This document shows, piece after piece, positions 54,393-64,000 of a DNA stretch of 64,000 nt; positions within the stretch are counted from its first letter, which is position 1, and each line of letters opens with the position of its first letter. Source of the stretch: Phyllobacterium brassicacearum (GTDB lineage Bacteria; Pseudomonadota; Alphaproteobacteria; Rhizobiales; Rhizobiaceae). Both the position numbers and the translations under genes were made by a program. The DNA is taken from the NCBI RefSeq assembly GCF_003010955.1, contig NZ_PGGO01000008.1:173745-237744 (forward strand). The letters run 5' to 3'. Below the pieces are notes generated by a model. That model did not search any database. It was not told the origin of the DNA and worked only from the letters and a program-made list of their open reading frames with translations.

Positions 54393-54986
54393 ATGGATAC
54401 ATCTGTTCCCCCTTCCGTCATCGAATTCTTGTCCACGCGCAGTTCTACGCCGATTTCGGCCATTGGCCTTCCAGCGCCATCAGACGATGAAATTGAAACG
54501 ATGGTGAGTATCGCGTCGCGCGTGCCCGATCACGGACGCCTGACACCCTGGCGCTTTATCCTTTACCGCGGAGAGGCGCGTGAACAGGTTGGACAATATC
54601 TGGTGGACCTTGCCGAAGAGCGGGAAGGGCCGCTGACCGATCAACGGCGTGAACAGGAACTGAAGCGCTTTGCCCGTGCACCGCTCGTGATTGGCGTGAT
54701 TTTTTCTCCGGTGGAGCACCACATACCGGAATGGGAGCAGTTTCTGTCCTCCGGTGCTGCGGCAATGAATCTCGTTCTGGCGGCCAATGCGCTTGGCTAT
54801 GCCACGAACTGGATCAGCAACTGGTATTCGTCCGACGAGAAGGGCCGCGCACTGCTCGGATTGGCGCCGCATGAACGCGTAACCGGATTCGTTCATATCG
54901 GCAGCTGTCCGCAGAAGGTGCCAGAGCGTCCGCGCCCGGAGATCAAGGACATCCTCTCCGAATATTCGGGTCCTTGGAAAGGCTGA
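54393..54986 (+). CDS. Nitroreductase family protein (YdjA-like)
   Basis: 197-residue FMN-dependent NAD(P)H oxidoreductase. RVPDHGRLTPWRFILY is the YdjA-subfamily version of the FMN-binding entry, followed by GAAAMNLVLAANALGYATNW and LGLAPHERVTGFVHIGSCP (family reading ...GxIxIG). Physiological substrate unknown. The next gene, a flavin reductase-like protein, starts one base after the stop, so the two are cotranscribed and may share flavin chemistry. Confidence 0.9.
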   Translation: MDTSVPPSVIEFLSTRSSTPISAIGLPAPSDDEIETMVSIASRVPDHGRLTPWRFILYRGEAREQVGQYLVDLAEEREGPLTDQRREQELKRFARAPLVIGVIFSPVEHHIPEWEQFLSSGAAAMNLVLAANALGYATNWISNWYSSDEKGRALLGLAPHERVTGFVHIGSCPQKVPERPRPEIKDILSEYSGPWKG

Positions 54987-54987
54987 T

Positions 54988-55602
54988 ATGTTCTATAAAT
55001 ACGAGGATGGTCACGGCCTGCCGCATGACCCGCTAAAGGCGATTGTGGCGCCGCGTCCAATCGGCTGGATTTCCAGCCGATCGAAGGATGGCCAGGTCAA
55101 TCTCGCGCCGTACTCCTTCTTTAACATGATCAGCACGAAACCTTGCCTTCTGATGTTTTCATCGGAAGGCTACAAGGACAGTGTTGCGTTTATCGAGGAA
55201 ACAGGCGAGTTCGCCGCCAATCTGGTGAGTGCAAACCTTTCGGGGGCAATGAATGCGACGTCGGTCAATGCGCCGCGCGGTGTCAGCGAGTTCGAGTATT
55301 CGGGATTGACCGCGACGGACTGCGCTCTCATTGGTGCGCCTCGTGTTGCGGAGGCCTACGCAACGCTTGAATGTGTCCTGACCAATATCCAGAACCCGAA
55401 GGATCGCCACGGCAATCCGGTGAGCGCCTTCATGGTTATAGGCGAAGTGGTTGGTGTCCATATCAATGAGGCAATCCTCACCAACGGTCTCGTCGACATG
55501 ACAAAGGCGCAACCGGTTTCGCGCTTGGGCTACATGGATTTTGCCTCGGTTTCTGAAACGTTTCAGATGTTCCGGCCAAAATGGGATGGCTCAGGCGGTT
55601 GA
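54988..55602 (+). CDS. Flavin reductase-like FMN-binding protein
   Basis: 204 residues with the split-barrel FMN-binding fold. AIVAPRPIGWISSRSKDGQV is the signature entry, followed by NLAPYSFFNMISTKPCLLMF and TGEFAANLVS. Members reduce free flavin or bind it in partner oxygenases. It sits directly after the nitroreductase gene and its 3' end overlaps the CitE-like gene on the opposite strand by 12 bases. Confidence 0.9.
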   Translation: MFYKYEDGHGLPHDPLKAIVAPRPIGWISSRSKDGQVNLAPYSFFNMISTKPCLLMFSSEGYKDSVAFIEETGEFAANLVSANLSGAMNATSVNAPRGVSEFEYSGLTATDCALIGAPRVAEAYATLECVLTNIQNPKDRHGNPVSAFMVIGEVVGVHINEAILTNGLVDMTKAQPVSRLGYMDFASVSETFQMFRPKWDGSGG

Positions 55603-56463
55603 CCTGGCACGCTCGACAAGCCGTTCTGCCCGACGCAGGTGCGGGCGATCAAACATCTGGCCATCGATACCGATCACCCCGGCGGAGGGATTTTCCGCAA
55701 ACGCATTGATGATCTTTCTGGCGTGTTCGACTGCTTCTGCGGATGGCGTGAAGGCTCGATTGATGATCGGGACCTGAGCTGGATGAATAGCCAGCTTGCC
55801 GGTGAAGCCGTCGCGCTCCGCTTCTTCGCATTCACGCGTCAGGCCTTCATCATCGCGGTAGTTGATGTAGACTGTATCGATCGCCGCAACCTCTGCCGCT
55901 GACGCTCCAAGAATGGTGACAGCCCGCGCTAGGCGAAATACATCCGTGTAGTGGCCCGCGGCATCGCGGGGTGTGCTGGCGCCGATCGCAGCGGATAAAT
56001 CTTCCGCACCCCAGCTCAAACCGACCAAGCGCTTCGAGGCGTCCGGATAACTTGCTGCTGAAAGCGTGCCGATGGCTGTTTCGGTGATGATGGCCAGTAT
56101 CTGCGTTGATCCTTCGGCAATACCGGCGCGGGCCTCATGAACATTTAGCTTGGCCGCGAGCCGTGTCACATCCTTGCCGCTGTTGGATTTGGGCAGGATA
56201 ATGCCGTGTGGCGTTGAAGGCATGACCGCAGCGAGATCGTCATCTGCAAAACCGCTGGCGAGATCGTTGATGCGAACGAACAGCCGCGGCGAGGGGCGAT
56301 TGCGATTGGCGTTCAAAAAATCTGCCGCGACTTTTCGGGCCGCTTCCTTGCGTTCTCCACTGACGGAGTCCTCGAGATCGATCAGCAAGATATCAGCCTC
56401 GCTCGACAGGCCTTTCTCCAGCTTCTTTTCCGAATCGCCCGGCACAAACAGCAGCGAGCGCAT
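55591..56463 (-). CDS. HpcH/HpaI (CitE-like) CoA-ester lyase
   Basis: 290-residue Mg-dependent TIM-barrel lyase of the malyl-/citramalyl-CoA lyase group. MRSLLFVPGDSEKKLEKGLS is the family start, with ADILLIDLEDSVSGERKEAA (metal Asp/Glu), LFVRINDLASGFADDDL and GKLAIHPAQVPIINRAFTPS. It overlaps the MaoC gene in TGATG, so both are translated together. The pair probably handles a hydroxyacyl-CoA (see the MaoC entry). Start chosen at the family Met; 14 upstream codons lie in MaoC. Confidence 0.9.
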   Translation of the reverse strand: MRSLLFVPGDSEKKLEKGLSSEADILLIDLEDSVSGERKEAARKVAADFLNANRNRPSPRLFVRINDLASGFADDDLAAVMPSTPHGIILPKSNSGKDVTRLAAKLNVHEARAGIAEGSTQILAIITETAIGTLSAASYPDASKRLVGLSWGAEDLSAAIGASTPRDAAGHYTDVFRLARAVTILGASAAEVAAIDTVYINYRDDEGLTRECEEAERDGFTGKLAIHPAQVPIINRAFTPSAEAVEHARKIINAFAENPSAGVIGIDGQMFDRPHLRRAERLVERARSTA

Positions 56464-56918
56464 CAGGCGGCACTCTTTGATTTCATCATTGCTTGCCGCG
56501 TGCATTGGGCGACCAGCACCCCGTACTGATTGAACGCCCGGTGTTCAAATTCCACGATGCCTCGATCAGTCTTGGATTTTGATCGCCTTGCGGAGATCAC
56601 TTGCGTTTCGACGCGCACCGTATCGCCATGAAACAGCGGGGCGGGGAACTTCACATCCGTCATGCCGAGGTTGGCAATTGTCGTGCCAACTGTCGTGTCG
56701 TTGACCGAGATACCGATCATCAGGCCCAGCGTAAACAGGGAGTTGACCAATGGTTTGCCCCATTCAGTCTTGCTGGCAAAGTCGAAATCGATGTGTAGTG
56801 GCTGGGGGTTGAGCGTCATCACGGAGAACAGCATGTTGTCGCTTTCGGTGACCGTCTTGCGCAGTGTGTGTTGGAATACGTGCCCAATTTCAAAGTCTTC
56901 CAAATATAGCCCGGCCAT
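56463..56918 (-). CDS. MaoC-type (R)-hydratase/dehydratase
   Basis: 151-residue hot-dog-fold enoyl-CoA hydratase. YLEDFEIGHVFQHTLRKTVT is the entry of this subgroup. The catalytic region is SVMTLNPQPLHIDFDFA (Asn/Asp-x-x-x-x-His type, here NPQPLH), then LFTLGLMIGISVNDTT. Coupling with a CitE-like lyase is reminiscent of mesaconyl-/methylmalyl-CoA steps or of the mycobacterial Rv2498c-Rv2499c pair, so a branched C4-C6 hydroxyacyl-CoA substrate is plausible (inference). Confidence 0.88.
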   Translation of the reverse strand: MAGLYLEDFEIGHVFQHTLRKTVTESDNMLFSVMTLNPQPLHIDFDFASKTEWGKPLVNSLFTLGLMIGISVNDTTVGTTIANLGMTDVKFPAPLFHGDTVRVETQVISARRSKSKTDRGIVEFEHRAFNQYGVLVAQCTRQAMMKSKSAA

Positions 56919-57085
56919 TATGTGTTGCGTCTCCTCAATGCTTTTGCGGCAGACTAAGACGGCTTCGTCCGCATCGCAATATATGAACGCTCCCGCACGA
57001 GCATGGTTAACCGATATGGTGAACCGATCGTAAACCTTTTCGCTTTAGACTTGCCTTCAAGTAGAGACTCGGGGGCAAAGGCGAA

Positions 57086-58234
57086 ATGTCGATTCAGCAC
57101 TATCTGAAGATGATCGATAATGCTTCTGTGGCGCAACGCTGCCACGCAGCGGCGGCTTTGGCCCATATATATCTGCAGACCGATCTTGAGTTTGACGAAC
57201 GCTGTTCCACCGAGGCGGTACTAACGCTGCTCCTGGATGATCCTTCGCCAAAGGTACGCCTGGCGCTGGCGGAGGCATTTTCGACAAGCGCCCACGCGCC
57301 GGTGCATATCGTTGCAAGTCTGGCCCGCGATCAGATCGAAGTCGCGACCTATATCCTCGGACGTTCCACATTACTTAGCGATACCGATCTCATCGATTGT
57401 GTTGCCGGTGGCGGTTGCGAGGCGCAGAGGATTATTGCAGCGAGGCCGAAAGTGTCGTTCGCCGTGAGCGCCGCCATCATCGAGATCGGCGAGACAGTTG
57501 CCGTGTTGGAACTTCTGTCCAACACCCAGGCACAGATTGCGGACATCAGTTTTCGCAGGTTGATCGAGCGTCTTGGTCATATTGGTGAAATCCGCTCCCT
57601 TCTCGTTGAGGACGAGCGACTGCCAGCGGATTGCCGGCATACGTTGGCAATCCGCATTGCAGAAGCCCTGTGTCAGATGGACATGGTCATGGCTTTGATG
57701 GGCGAGCGACGGGCAAAGCGGATTGCACAGGAAGCATGCATCCGGGCGTCGATCAGCCTCGTAGCGGCGACGCCGTCCGAGGAATACCCTGCACTCATCG
57801 AACATTTGCAGTTGCGCGGCGATCTCACGACAGCCTTCGTTATCCGGATTGTGGCCGCCGGCAAAATCGATTTCTTCGGAGCGATCCTTGTCGCGCTCTC
57901 CGGCCATAATCTTGCGCGCGTGCGCAGTCTGCTGATCGACGGACGTGCCACGGCGCTCAATGCGCTGTTCGGCGCGGCTGGTTTGCCGGACAGCACATAC
58001 CGGCCCCTTGGCGTTGCGCTTCAAGCCTGGCGCGGCGTTGCCAGCGGCAAGCTTGCGATTGGATCGCAGGAGGTAATCCTCAGGATGATCGAGCAGATTG
58101 CACCCGATAACCGTGCGACCGGAACGGTTCCGCCTGCTGCCAACGACGACATGCTTTCTCTTCTTAAACGGCTTTACCTCGACGCGATTCGGGAAAATGC
58201 GCGTGAACACGCCTTGGCTATCGCGGCCGCTTGA
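57086..58234 (+). CDS. DUF2336 (HEAT-like repeat) protein
   Basis: 382 residues, almost entirely alpha-helical, with HEAT-like repeats (LLLDDPSPKVRLALAEAFST, HIVASLARDQIEVATYIL). DUF2336 proteins are widespread in alphaproteobacteria and mostly uncharacterised. No signal peptide or membrane helix. A ribosome site (GGGGGCAAAGG) lies upstream of the ATG. It stands alone, with about 290 AT-rich bases before the bkd operon. Confidence 0.85.
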   Translation: MSIQHYLKMIDNASVAQRCHAAAALAHIYLQTDLEFDERCSTEAVLTLLLDDPSPKVRLALAEAFSTSAHAPVHIVASLARDQIEVATYILGRSTLLSDTDLIDCVAGGGCEAQRIIAARPKVSFAVSAAIIEIGETVAVLELLSNTQAQIADISFRRLIERLGHIGEIRSLLVEDERLPADCRHTLAIRIAEALCQMDMVMALMGERRAKRIAQEACIRASISLVAATPSEEYPALIEHLQLRGDLTTAFVIRIVAAGKIDFFGAILVALSGHNLARVRSLLIDGRATALNALFGAAGLPDSTYRPLGVALQAWRGVASGKLAIGSQEVILRMIEQIAPDNRATGTVPPAANDDMLSLLKRLYLDAIRENAREHALAIAAA

Positions 58235-59774
<1,540 letters not shown>

Positions 59775-59777
59775 TCG

Positions 59778-60791
59778 ATGCCGCGCAAAACAATGATCGA
59801 GGCCATCCGCGACGCGATGGACACCATGATGGAGCGCGATGACAATGTGGTTGTCTTCGGCGAGGATGTGGGCTTCTTCGGCGGGGTGTTCCGTTGTACG
59901 CAGGGCTTGCAGGCGAAATATGGCAAGACACGTTGCTTCGACGCACCTATCAGCGAGGCTGGTATTGTCGGGGCAGCGATCGGTATGGCCGCCTATGGCC
60001 TGCGGCCATGCATCGAAATCCAGTTCGCCGATTACGTCTATCCGGCCTACGACCAGATCGTATCGGAGGCGGCACGCCTTCGCTATCGTTCCAATGGCGG
60101 CTTTACCTGCCCGATCGTCGTGCGCATGCCGGCGGGTGGCGGTATTTTTGGCGGGCAGACGCACAGCCAGAGCCCGGAAGCGCTTTTTACACACGTCTCC
60201 GGGTTGAAAGTGGTTGTCCCGTCCAATCCGTACGACGCGAAGGGTCTCCTGATATCGGCTATCGAAGATCCTGATCCGGTGATCTTCCTGGAGCCGAAAC
60301 GTCTCTATAATGGCCCGTTCGATGGCCATCACGAACGGCCCGTGACACCCTGGTCCAAGCATGATCTCGGCGAGGTGCCGAACGGGCATTATACGGTTCC
60401 GCTCGGCAAGGCGATCAAGCGCCGCGAAGGTTCGCAACTGACGATCCTCGCCTATGGCACCATGGTCTATGTGGCTGAGGCCGCAGCGGAAGAGCACGGT
60501 ATCGATGCCGAGATCATCGATCTGCGTACGCTGCTGCCGCTCGATCTCGAAACGATTGTCGAGTCCGTCAACAAGACAGGGCGCTGCGTTATCGTGCACG
60601 AGGCAACCATGACCTCGGGCTTCGGCGCGGAACTTGCCGCGCTGGTCCAGGAGCATTGCTTCTACAAGCTCGAAGCGCCAGTCGCACGCGTGACGGGCTG
60701 GGATACGCCCTATCCGCACGCACAGGAGTGGGATTATTTCCCCGGGCCGGTACGTGTCGGGCGTGCCCTTGTCGAAACGCTGGAAGGATAG
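59778..60791 (+). CDS. bkdA2: Branched-chain 2-oxoacid dehydrogenase E1 beta
   Basis: 337 residues, three bases after bkdA1. With E1 alpha it forms the TPP-dependent decarboxylase heterotetramer. Visible motifs include VVVFGEDVGFFGGVFRCTQG, APISEAGIVGAAIGMAAYGL, EIQFADYVYPAYDQIVSEA and PAGGGIFGGQTHSQSPEALF. The C-terminal transketolase domain reads QLTILAYGTMVYVAEAAAEE. The length and order match BkdA2. Confidence 0.96.
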   Translation: MPRKTMIEAIRDAMDTMMERDDNVVVFGEDVGFFGGVFRCTQGLQAKYGKTRCFDAPISEAGIVGAAIGMAAYGLRPCIEIQFADYVYPAYDQIVSEAARLRYRSNGGFTCPIVVRMPAGGGIFGGQTHSQSPEALFTHVSGLKVVVPSNPYDAKGLLISAIEDPDPVIFLEPKRLYNGPFDGHHERPVTPWSKHDLGEVPNGHYTVPLGKAIKRREGSQLTILAYGTMVYVAEAAAEEHGIDAEIIDLRTLLPLDLETIVESVNKTGRCVIVHEATMTSGFGAELAALVQEHCFYKLEAPVARVTGWDTPYPHAQEWDYFPGPVRVGRALVETLEG

Positions 60792-60800
60792 GAGCAGACG

Positions 60801-62105
60801 ATGGGTGAATATGTCATCAAGCTGCCGGATGTCGGTGAAGGCGTTGCGGAAGCTGAGCTCGTTGAGTGGAATGTGAAAATCGGCGATCTGGTGCGGGAGG
60901 ATATGGTCCTTGCCGCCGTGATGACCGACAAGGCGACGGTTGAAATTCCATCGCCCGTCGACGGCGAGATCATCTGGCTCGGCGGAGAGATCGGACAGGT
61001 GCTTGCCATCGGCTCGCCGCTCGTCCGCCTGAAGATCGAAGGCGAGGGACACGCGGCCGAGCCGGAGTCGGCCAAGCCGGCCAAGGCCGAGGCGGCACCG
61101 GCGCCCAAGGTTGAGCAGAAGGTCGTGGCTCCGAAGCCTCAGGAAGAAAAGCCAAAGCCGAAGCCCGCATCGGTAATGGAAGCAGCACCGGTTGCTCCGC
61201 GTGCTTTCGGTGTCGGCGCCCCGCGCAGCGAAGGCGAGAAGCCGTTGGCGTCGCCGGCCGTTCGCCTGCGGGCACGCGAGGCTGGCGTCGACCTGCGTCA
61301 GGTCAGTGGTACGGGACCAGCAGGACGTATCACGCACGAAGACCTTGAGGCGTATTTCGCGCGCGGCGCACAGAAGCTGGGGATTGCAGCTCTGGCACCG
61401 GATACCTCCGTCAAGGAGGTCAAGGTTGTCGGGCTTCGCCGCAAGATTGCCGAGAAGATGGCAATCGCGAAATCGCATATCCCGCATATCACCTATGTTG
61501 AGGAGATCGATGTCACCTCGCTCGAGGAGCTGCGCGCCACGCTCAACTCGAAGAAGCGCGCCGACCAGCCAAAATTGACCATTCTACCGTTCCTCATGCG
61601 AGCGATGGTGAAGGCAATCGCGGATCAGCCGCACCTCAATGCGCTCTATGATGATGAAGCCAATATCATTCACCAGCATGGCGGCGTGCATATCGGCATC
61701 GCCGCGCAGACCCCGAATGGTTTGGTTGTTCCCGTGGTCAAGCATGCCGAAGCGCGCACGCTTTGGGATTGTGCCGCCGAGGTCAATCTGTTGGCGGATG
61801 CGGCCAAGACGGGCTCTGCGACGCGCGAACAACTCAGCGGTTCGACGATCACCATCACGTCGCTCGGCAGCATGGGCGGCGTAGTCACGACGCCCGTCAT
61901 CAACTACCCGGAAGTGGCAATCATCGGCGTCAACAAGATCATGGTACGCCCGGTCTGGGACGGGACGAATTTCATCCCGCGCAAGATGATGAACCTGTCG
62001 TCAAGTTTCGACCACCGGGTCATCGATGGCTGGGATGCGGCGGTGTTCATCCAGCGGATCAAGATTCTGCTTGAAACACCCGCGCTGATTTTCGTGGAGG
62101 GCTGA
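60801..62105 (+). CDS. bkdB: Branched-chain 2-oxoacid dehydrogenase E2 (lipoamide acyltransferase)
   Basis: 434 residues, core of the complex. One lipoyl domain at 1-80 has the lipoylated Lys in [19 protein letters not shown] Pro/Ala/Lys-rich linker follows, then the E1/E3-binding domain ([20 protein letters not shown]) and the catalytic acyltransferase domain ending in [16 protein letters not shown] (His and Asp of HXXXDG). [15 protein letters not shown] closes the binding domain. Spaced 9 bases from bkdA2. Confidence 0.96.
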   Translation: MGEYVIKLPDVGEGVAEAELVEWNVKIGDLVREDMVLAAVMTDKATVEIPSPVDGEIIWLGGEIGQVLAIGSPLVRLKIEGEGHAAEPESAKPAKAEAAPAPKVEQKVVAPKPQEEKPKPKPASVMEAAPVAPRAFGVGAPRSEGEKPLASPAVRLRAREAGVDLRQVSGTGPAGRITHEDLEAYFARGAQKLGIAALAPDTSVKEVKVVGLRRKIAEKMAIAKSHIPHITYVEEIDVTSLEELRATLNSKKRADQPKLTILPFLMRAMVKAIADQPHLNALYDDEANIIHQHGGVHIGIAAQTPNGLVVPVVKHAEARTLWDCAAEVNLLADAAKTGSATREQLSGSTITITSLGSMGGVVTTPVINYPEVAIIGVNKIMVRPVWDGTNFIPRKMMNLSSSFDHRVIDGWDAAVFIQRIKILLETPALIFVEG

Positions 62106-62109
62106 GCCG

Positions 62110-63507
62110 ATGAAAGATATCTCCTGCAAATTGCTCGTCATCGGTGCAGGCCCGGGCGGCTATGTCTGCGCCATTCGTGCCGGTCAGCTGAACGTCGATA
62201 CCGTCATTGTGGAAGCCGCCAAGGTCGGCGGCACCTGCCTGCTGGTTGGTTGCATTCCGTCGAAGGCCTTGATCCATGCTGCCGACGAGTTCGCCAAAGT
62301 GGCCCATTTCGCCGCAAAGCAGACACCGCTTGGCATCTCGGTCGGCGAACACGCCATCGATTTCCCTAAGACAATTGCCTGGAAGGACGGCATCGTCAGC
62401 CGCCTCAACAATGGCGTGGCCGGATTGTTGAAGAAAGCCAATGTCAAGATCGTCACGGGCAGGGCAAAGTTCCGCGATGGCAAGACGGTTGAGGTGGAGA
62501 CCCTGACCGGGCAGCAGATCATCCGCGCCGAGAACGTCGTCATTGCCACCGGTTCGGCTCCGGTCGAGATTCCGTCGCTGCCATTTGGCGGCAATGTCAT
62601 TTCCTCCACCGAAGCGCTGGCGCTGAACGAGGTTCCCGAGAAGCTGGTGGTCGTGGGCGGCGGCTATATCGGGCTTGAATTGGGCACAGCCTATGCCAAG
62701 CTTGGCTCGAAGGTAACTGTGGTCGAGGCGCTGCCGAAAATTCTGCCGCAATATGATGCGGAATTGACGCGGCCGGTCTCTCGGCATCTTTCCGAACTCG
62801 GCGTCATGGTGTTGACCGGCGCCAAAGCCAAAGGGATGAGCGCCAAGGGCGATGCATTGCTGATCGAGACTGCAGACGGCAAGGACGACAGGATTCCGGC
62901 AGACAAGGTACTCGTCACTGTCGGTCGCAAGCCAGTGACCACGGGTTGGGGCCTTGAGGAAATCGATATCGACATGGACGGCCGGTTCGTCCGCATCGAT
63001 GACAAGTGCCGCACATCCATGCGTGGCGTCTACGCCATCGGCGATGTGACCGGAGAACCGATGCTGGCGCACCGCGCGATGGCGCAGGGCGAGATGGTGG
63101 CGGAAATCGTTGCCGGTGAGAACCGCAGCTGGGACAAACGTGCCGTCGCGGCCGTATGTTTCACAGACCCCGAGATCGTTTCCGTCGGCCTATCGCCGGA
63201 TGAGGCGAAGGAGGCGGGCCACGAGGTCAAGCTTGGCCTGTTCCCATTCGCCGCCAACGGTCGTGCGATGACACAGGAAGGTGAAGAGGGATTTGTGCGG
63301 GTCGTCGCCGCCGCTGGCAATCACCTGATCCTTGGCATCCAGGCTGTCGGGCATGGCGTGTCGGAACTCTCGGCGTCTTTTGCGCTTGCACTCGAAATGG
63401 GCGCGCGGCTCGAGGACATTGCCGGCACGATCCATGCGCATCCGACACAAAGCGAAGGTTTCCAGGAGGCCGCGCTGAAGGCATTGGGGCACGCCCTGCA
63501 CATCTAG
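62110..63507 (+). CDS. lpdV: Dihydrolipoamide dehydrogenase (E3) of the branched-chain complex
   Basis: 465 residues; FAD flavoprotein that reoxidises dihydrolipoamide with NAD. The FAD motif is [20 protein letters not shown], the redox disulfide is [15 protein letters not shown] (family usually GGTCLNVGC), the NAD motif [20 protein letters not shown] and the catalytic His-Glu dyad [12 protein letters not shown] at the C-terminus. It starts four bases after bkdB, completing the operon as its own E3. Confidence 0.96.
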   Translation: MKDISCKLLVIGAGPGGYVCAIRAGQLNVDTVIVEAAKVGGTCLLVGCIPSKALIHAADEFAKVAHFAAKQTPLGISVGEHAIDFPKTIAWKDGIVSRLNNGVAGLLKKANVKIVTGRAKFRDGKTVEVETLTGQQIIRAENVVIATGSAPVEIPSLPFGGNVISSTEALALNEVPEKLVVVGGGYIGLELGTAYAKLGSKVTVVEALPKILPQYDAELTRPVSRHLSELGVMVLTGAKAKGMSAKGDALLIETADGKDDRIPADKVLVTVGRKPVTTGWGLEEIDIDMDGRFVRIDDKCRTSMRGVYAIGDVTGEPMLAHRAMAQGEMVAEIVAGENRSWDKRAVAAVCFTDPEIVSVGLSPDEAKEAGHEVKLGLFPFAANGRAMTQEGEEGFVRVVAAAGNHLILGIQAVGHGVSELSASFALALEMGARLEDIAGTIHAHPTQSEGFQEAALKALGHALHI

Positions 63508-64000
63508 CGTGGTCGAGCATCTTAGTTGACTTGTCAAAGAACCGGGTGTGATTTCCCCTTGCCACGCCCTCATCTGAGTCTGGCCATTGAACGGTTGGGA
63601 AGACGGGCGGTCATCGAAGCGCGTCTTTGGGGTAGTAATGGTGCGATCCGAAGACCGCCCGTCCGGCGACTTTTCATCCCGTCCGTTCCGCTTGGGAGGC
63701 CTCGGCATCGGGGAGTACCATTTGCGATACTCCATGCGTCGCCTACGCGCCCCTTAGAGTGCTCGTCCAGCACGCGCCGGTCATAGTACCGGCAGGGGAA
63801 CCCTTGGACGGAACTTCCCCGGACAGCGGGCCCGTTACCCGCCATCGGAGGCGCCGGTCCTTCTCCCACTTCGACGGCTCCGGAAGCAGTTCCCATATGT
63901 GGACGGCTCCCGCTTGCAAGTGTTTTCTGCAGATTTTTTTTGATCAGATCGCTTGCTTCCATATGTGCGGCCTTTGTGTGTGGTCGCACATGACCACTGG
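63508..64000. other. Unassigned sequence with a long inverted repeat at the window end
   Basis: 493 bases downstream of lpdV. GACGGGCGGTC (63602-63612) and GACCGCCCGTC (63653-63663) form a perfect 11-bp inverted repeat, extended by three more pairs after one mismatch, around a loop of about 40 bases. A second hairpin GGGGAA...TTCCCC lies near 63793-63818. Minus-strand frames cover the region (for example a 139-codon one from 63989) but overlap each other in different phases and show no family. It could be a structured RNA, a frameshifted gene or plain intergenic DNA. Confidence 0.35.

Noticed and set aside
63570..63989. 139-codon minus-strand frame at the right edge
   Set aside because: It overlaps a second open minus-strand frame in another phase, and shows no domain or typical codon pattern. 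Kept only as an unassigned region.

Overview
The window reads as a chromosomal segment of an alphaproteobacterium of the order Hyphomicrobiales (Rhizobiales). A Phyllobacterium/Brucella/Mesorhizobium-like genome is my best guess, from the tatC-serS-surE-pcm-nlpD order, the one-chain SecDF, TrmFO, the NasS/NasT-controlled ABC-type nitrate assimilation cluster, a class I PHA synthase and a DUF1127 gene followed by anti-Shine-Dalgarno hairpins. The genus is inference. Most genes are housekeeping.

Layout. 1-4.75 kb: end of tatC, then serS, surE, pcm and an NlpD-like lipoprotein, closed by a strong terminator. 4.8-5.4 kb: a hicAB toxin-antitoxin pair in which hicA is frameshifted. 5.4-10.4 kb: a DUF815 ATPase opposite yajC-secDF, a Mth938-type protein and a squalene/phytoene synthase-family protein. 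10.4-15.8 kb: trmFO, an aldo/keto reductase, a secreted orphan, a DUF1127 gene with three tandem CCTCCTCCC-loop hairpins on the same strand, and a DUF2157/GDYXXLXY membrane pair. 15.9-17.7 kb: tRNA-Leu(UAG), an RTX protein and an AT-rich gap.

17.7-29.4 kb, all minus strand: a complete nitrate assimilation locus. NasT (ANTAR antiterminator) and NasS (cytoplasmic nitrate sensor) are followed by a perfect sigma-54 promoter, a leader with an intrinsic terminator, then nrtA-nrtB-nrtC (uptake), nirB-nirD (nitrite reductase), nasA (nitrate reductase) and a siroheme synthase whose methyltransferase half is truncated. The genes form one pathway from nitrate import to ammonium, including the siroheme cofactor. 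29.6-34.2 kb: small accessory genes, including a DUF3606 stress protein with an EcfG-like promoter, YciI and SRPBCC proteins, a class III cyclase, a quinone oxidoreductase-like enzyme and a TerC-family protein. 34.4-38.7 kb: an RND efflux pump and its adaptor.

39.3-54.2 kb: tig, a GNAT acetyltransferase, a BKACE-family enzyme, an AraC/GyrI regulator, a frameshifted radC, map, sfsA, a candidate small RNA, two small lipoproteins, tRNA-Glu(UUC), an M15-like peptidase, phaC, thrS, an acyltransferase and a secreted protein. 54.4-58.2 kb: a nitroreductase and flavin reductase pair, a CitE-like lyase with a MaoC hydratase, and a DUF2336 protein. 58.5-63.5 kb: a four-gene branched-chain 2-oxoacid dehydrogenase operon. 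The last 490 bases hold a long inverted repeat and no gene I can defend.
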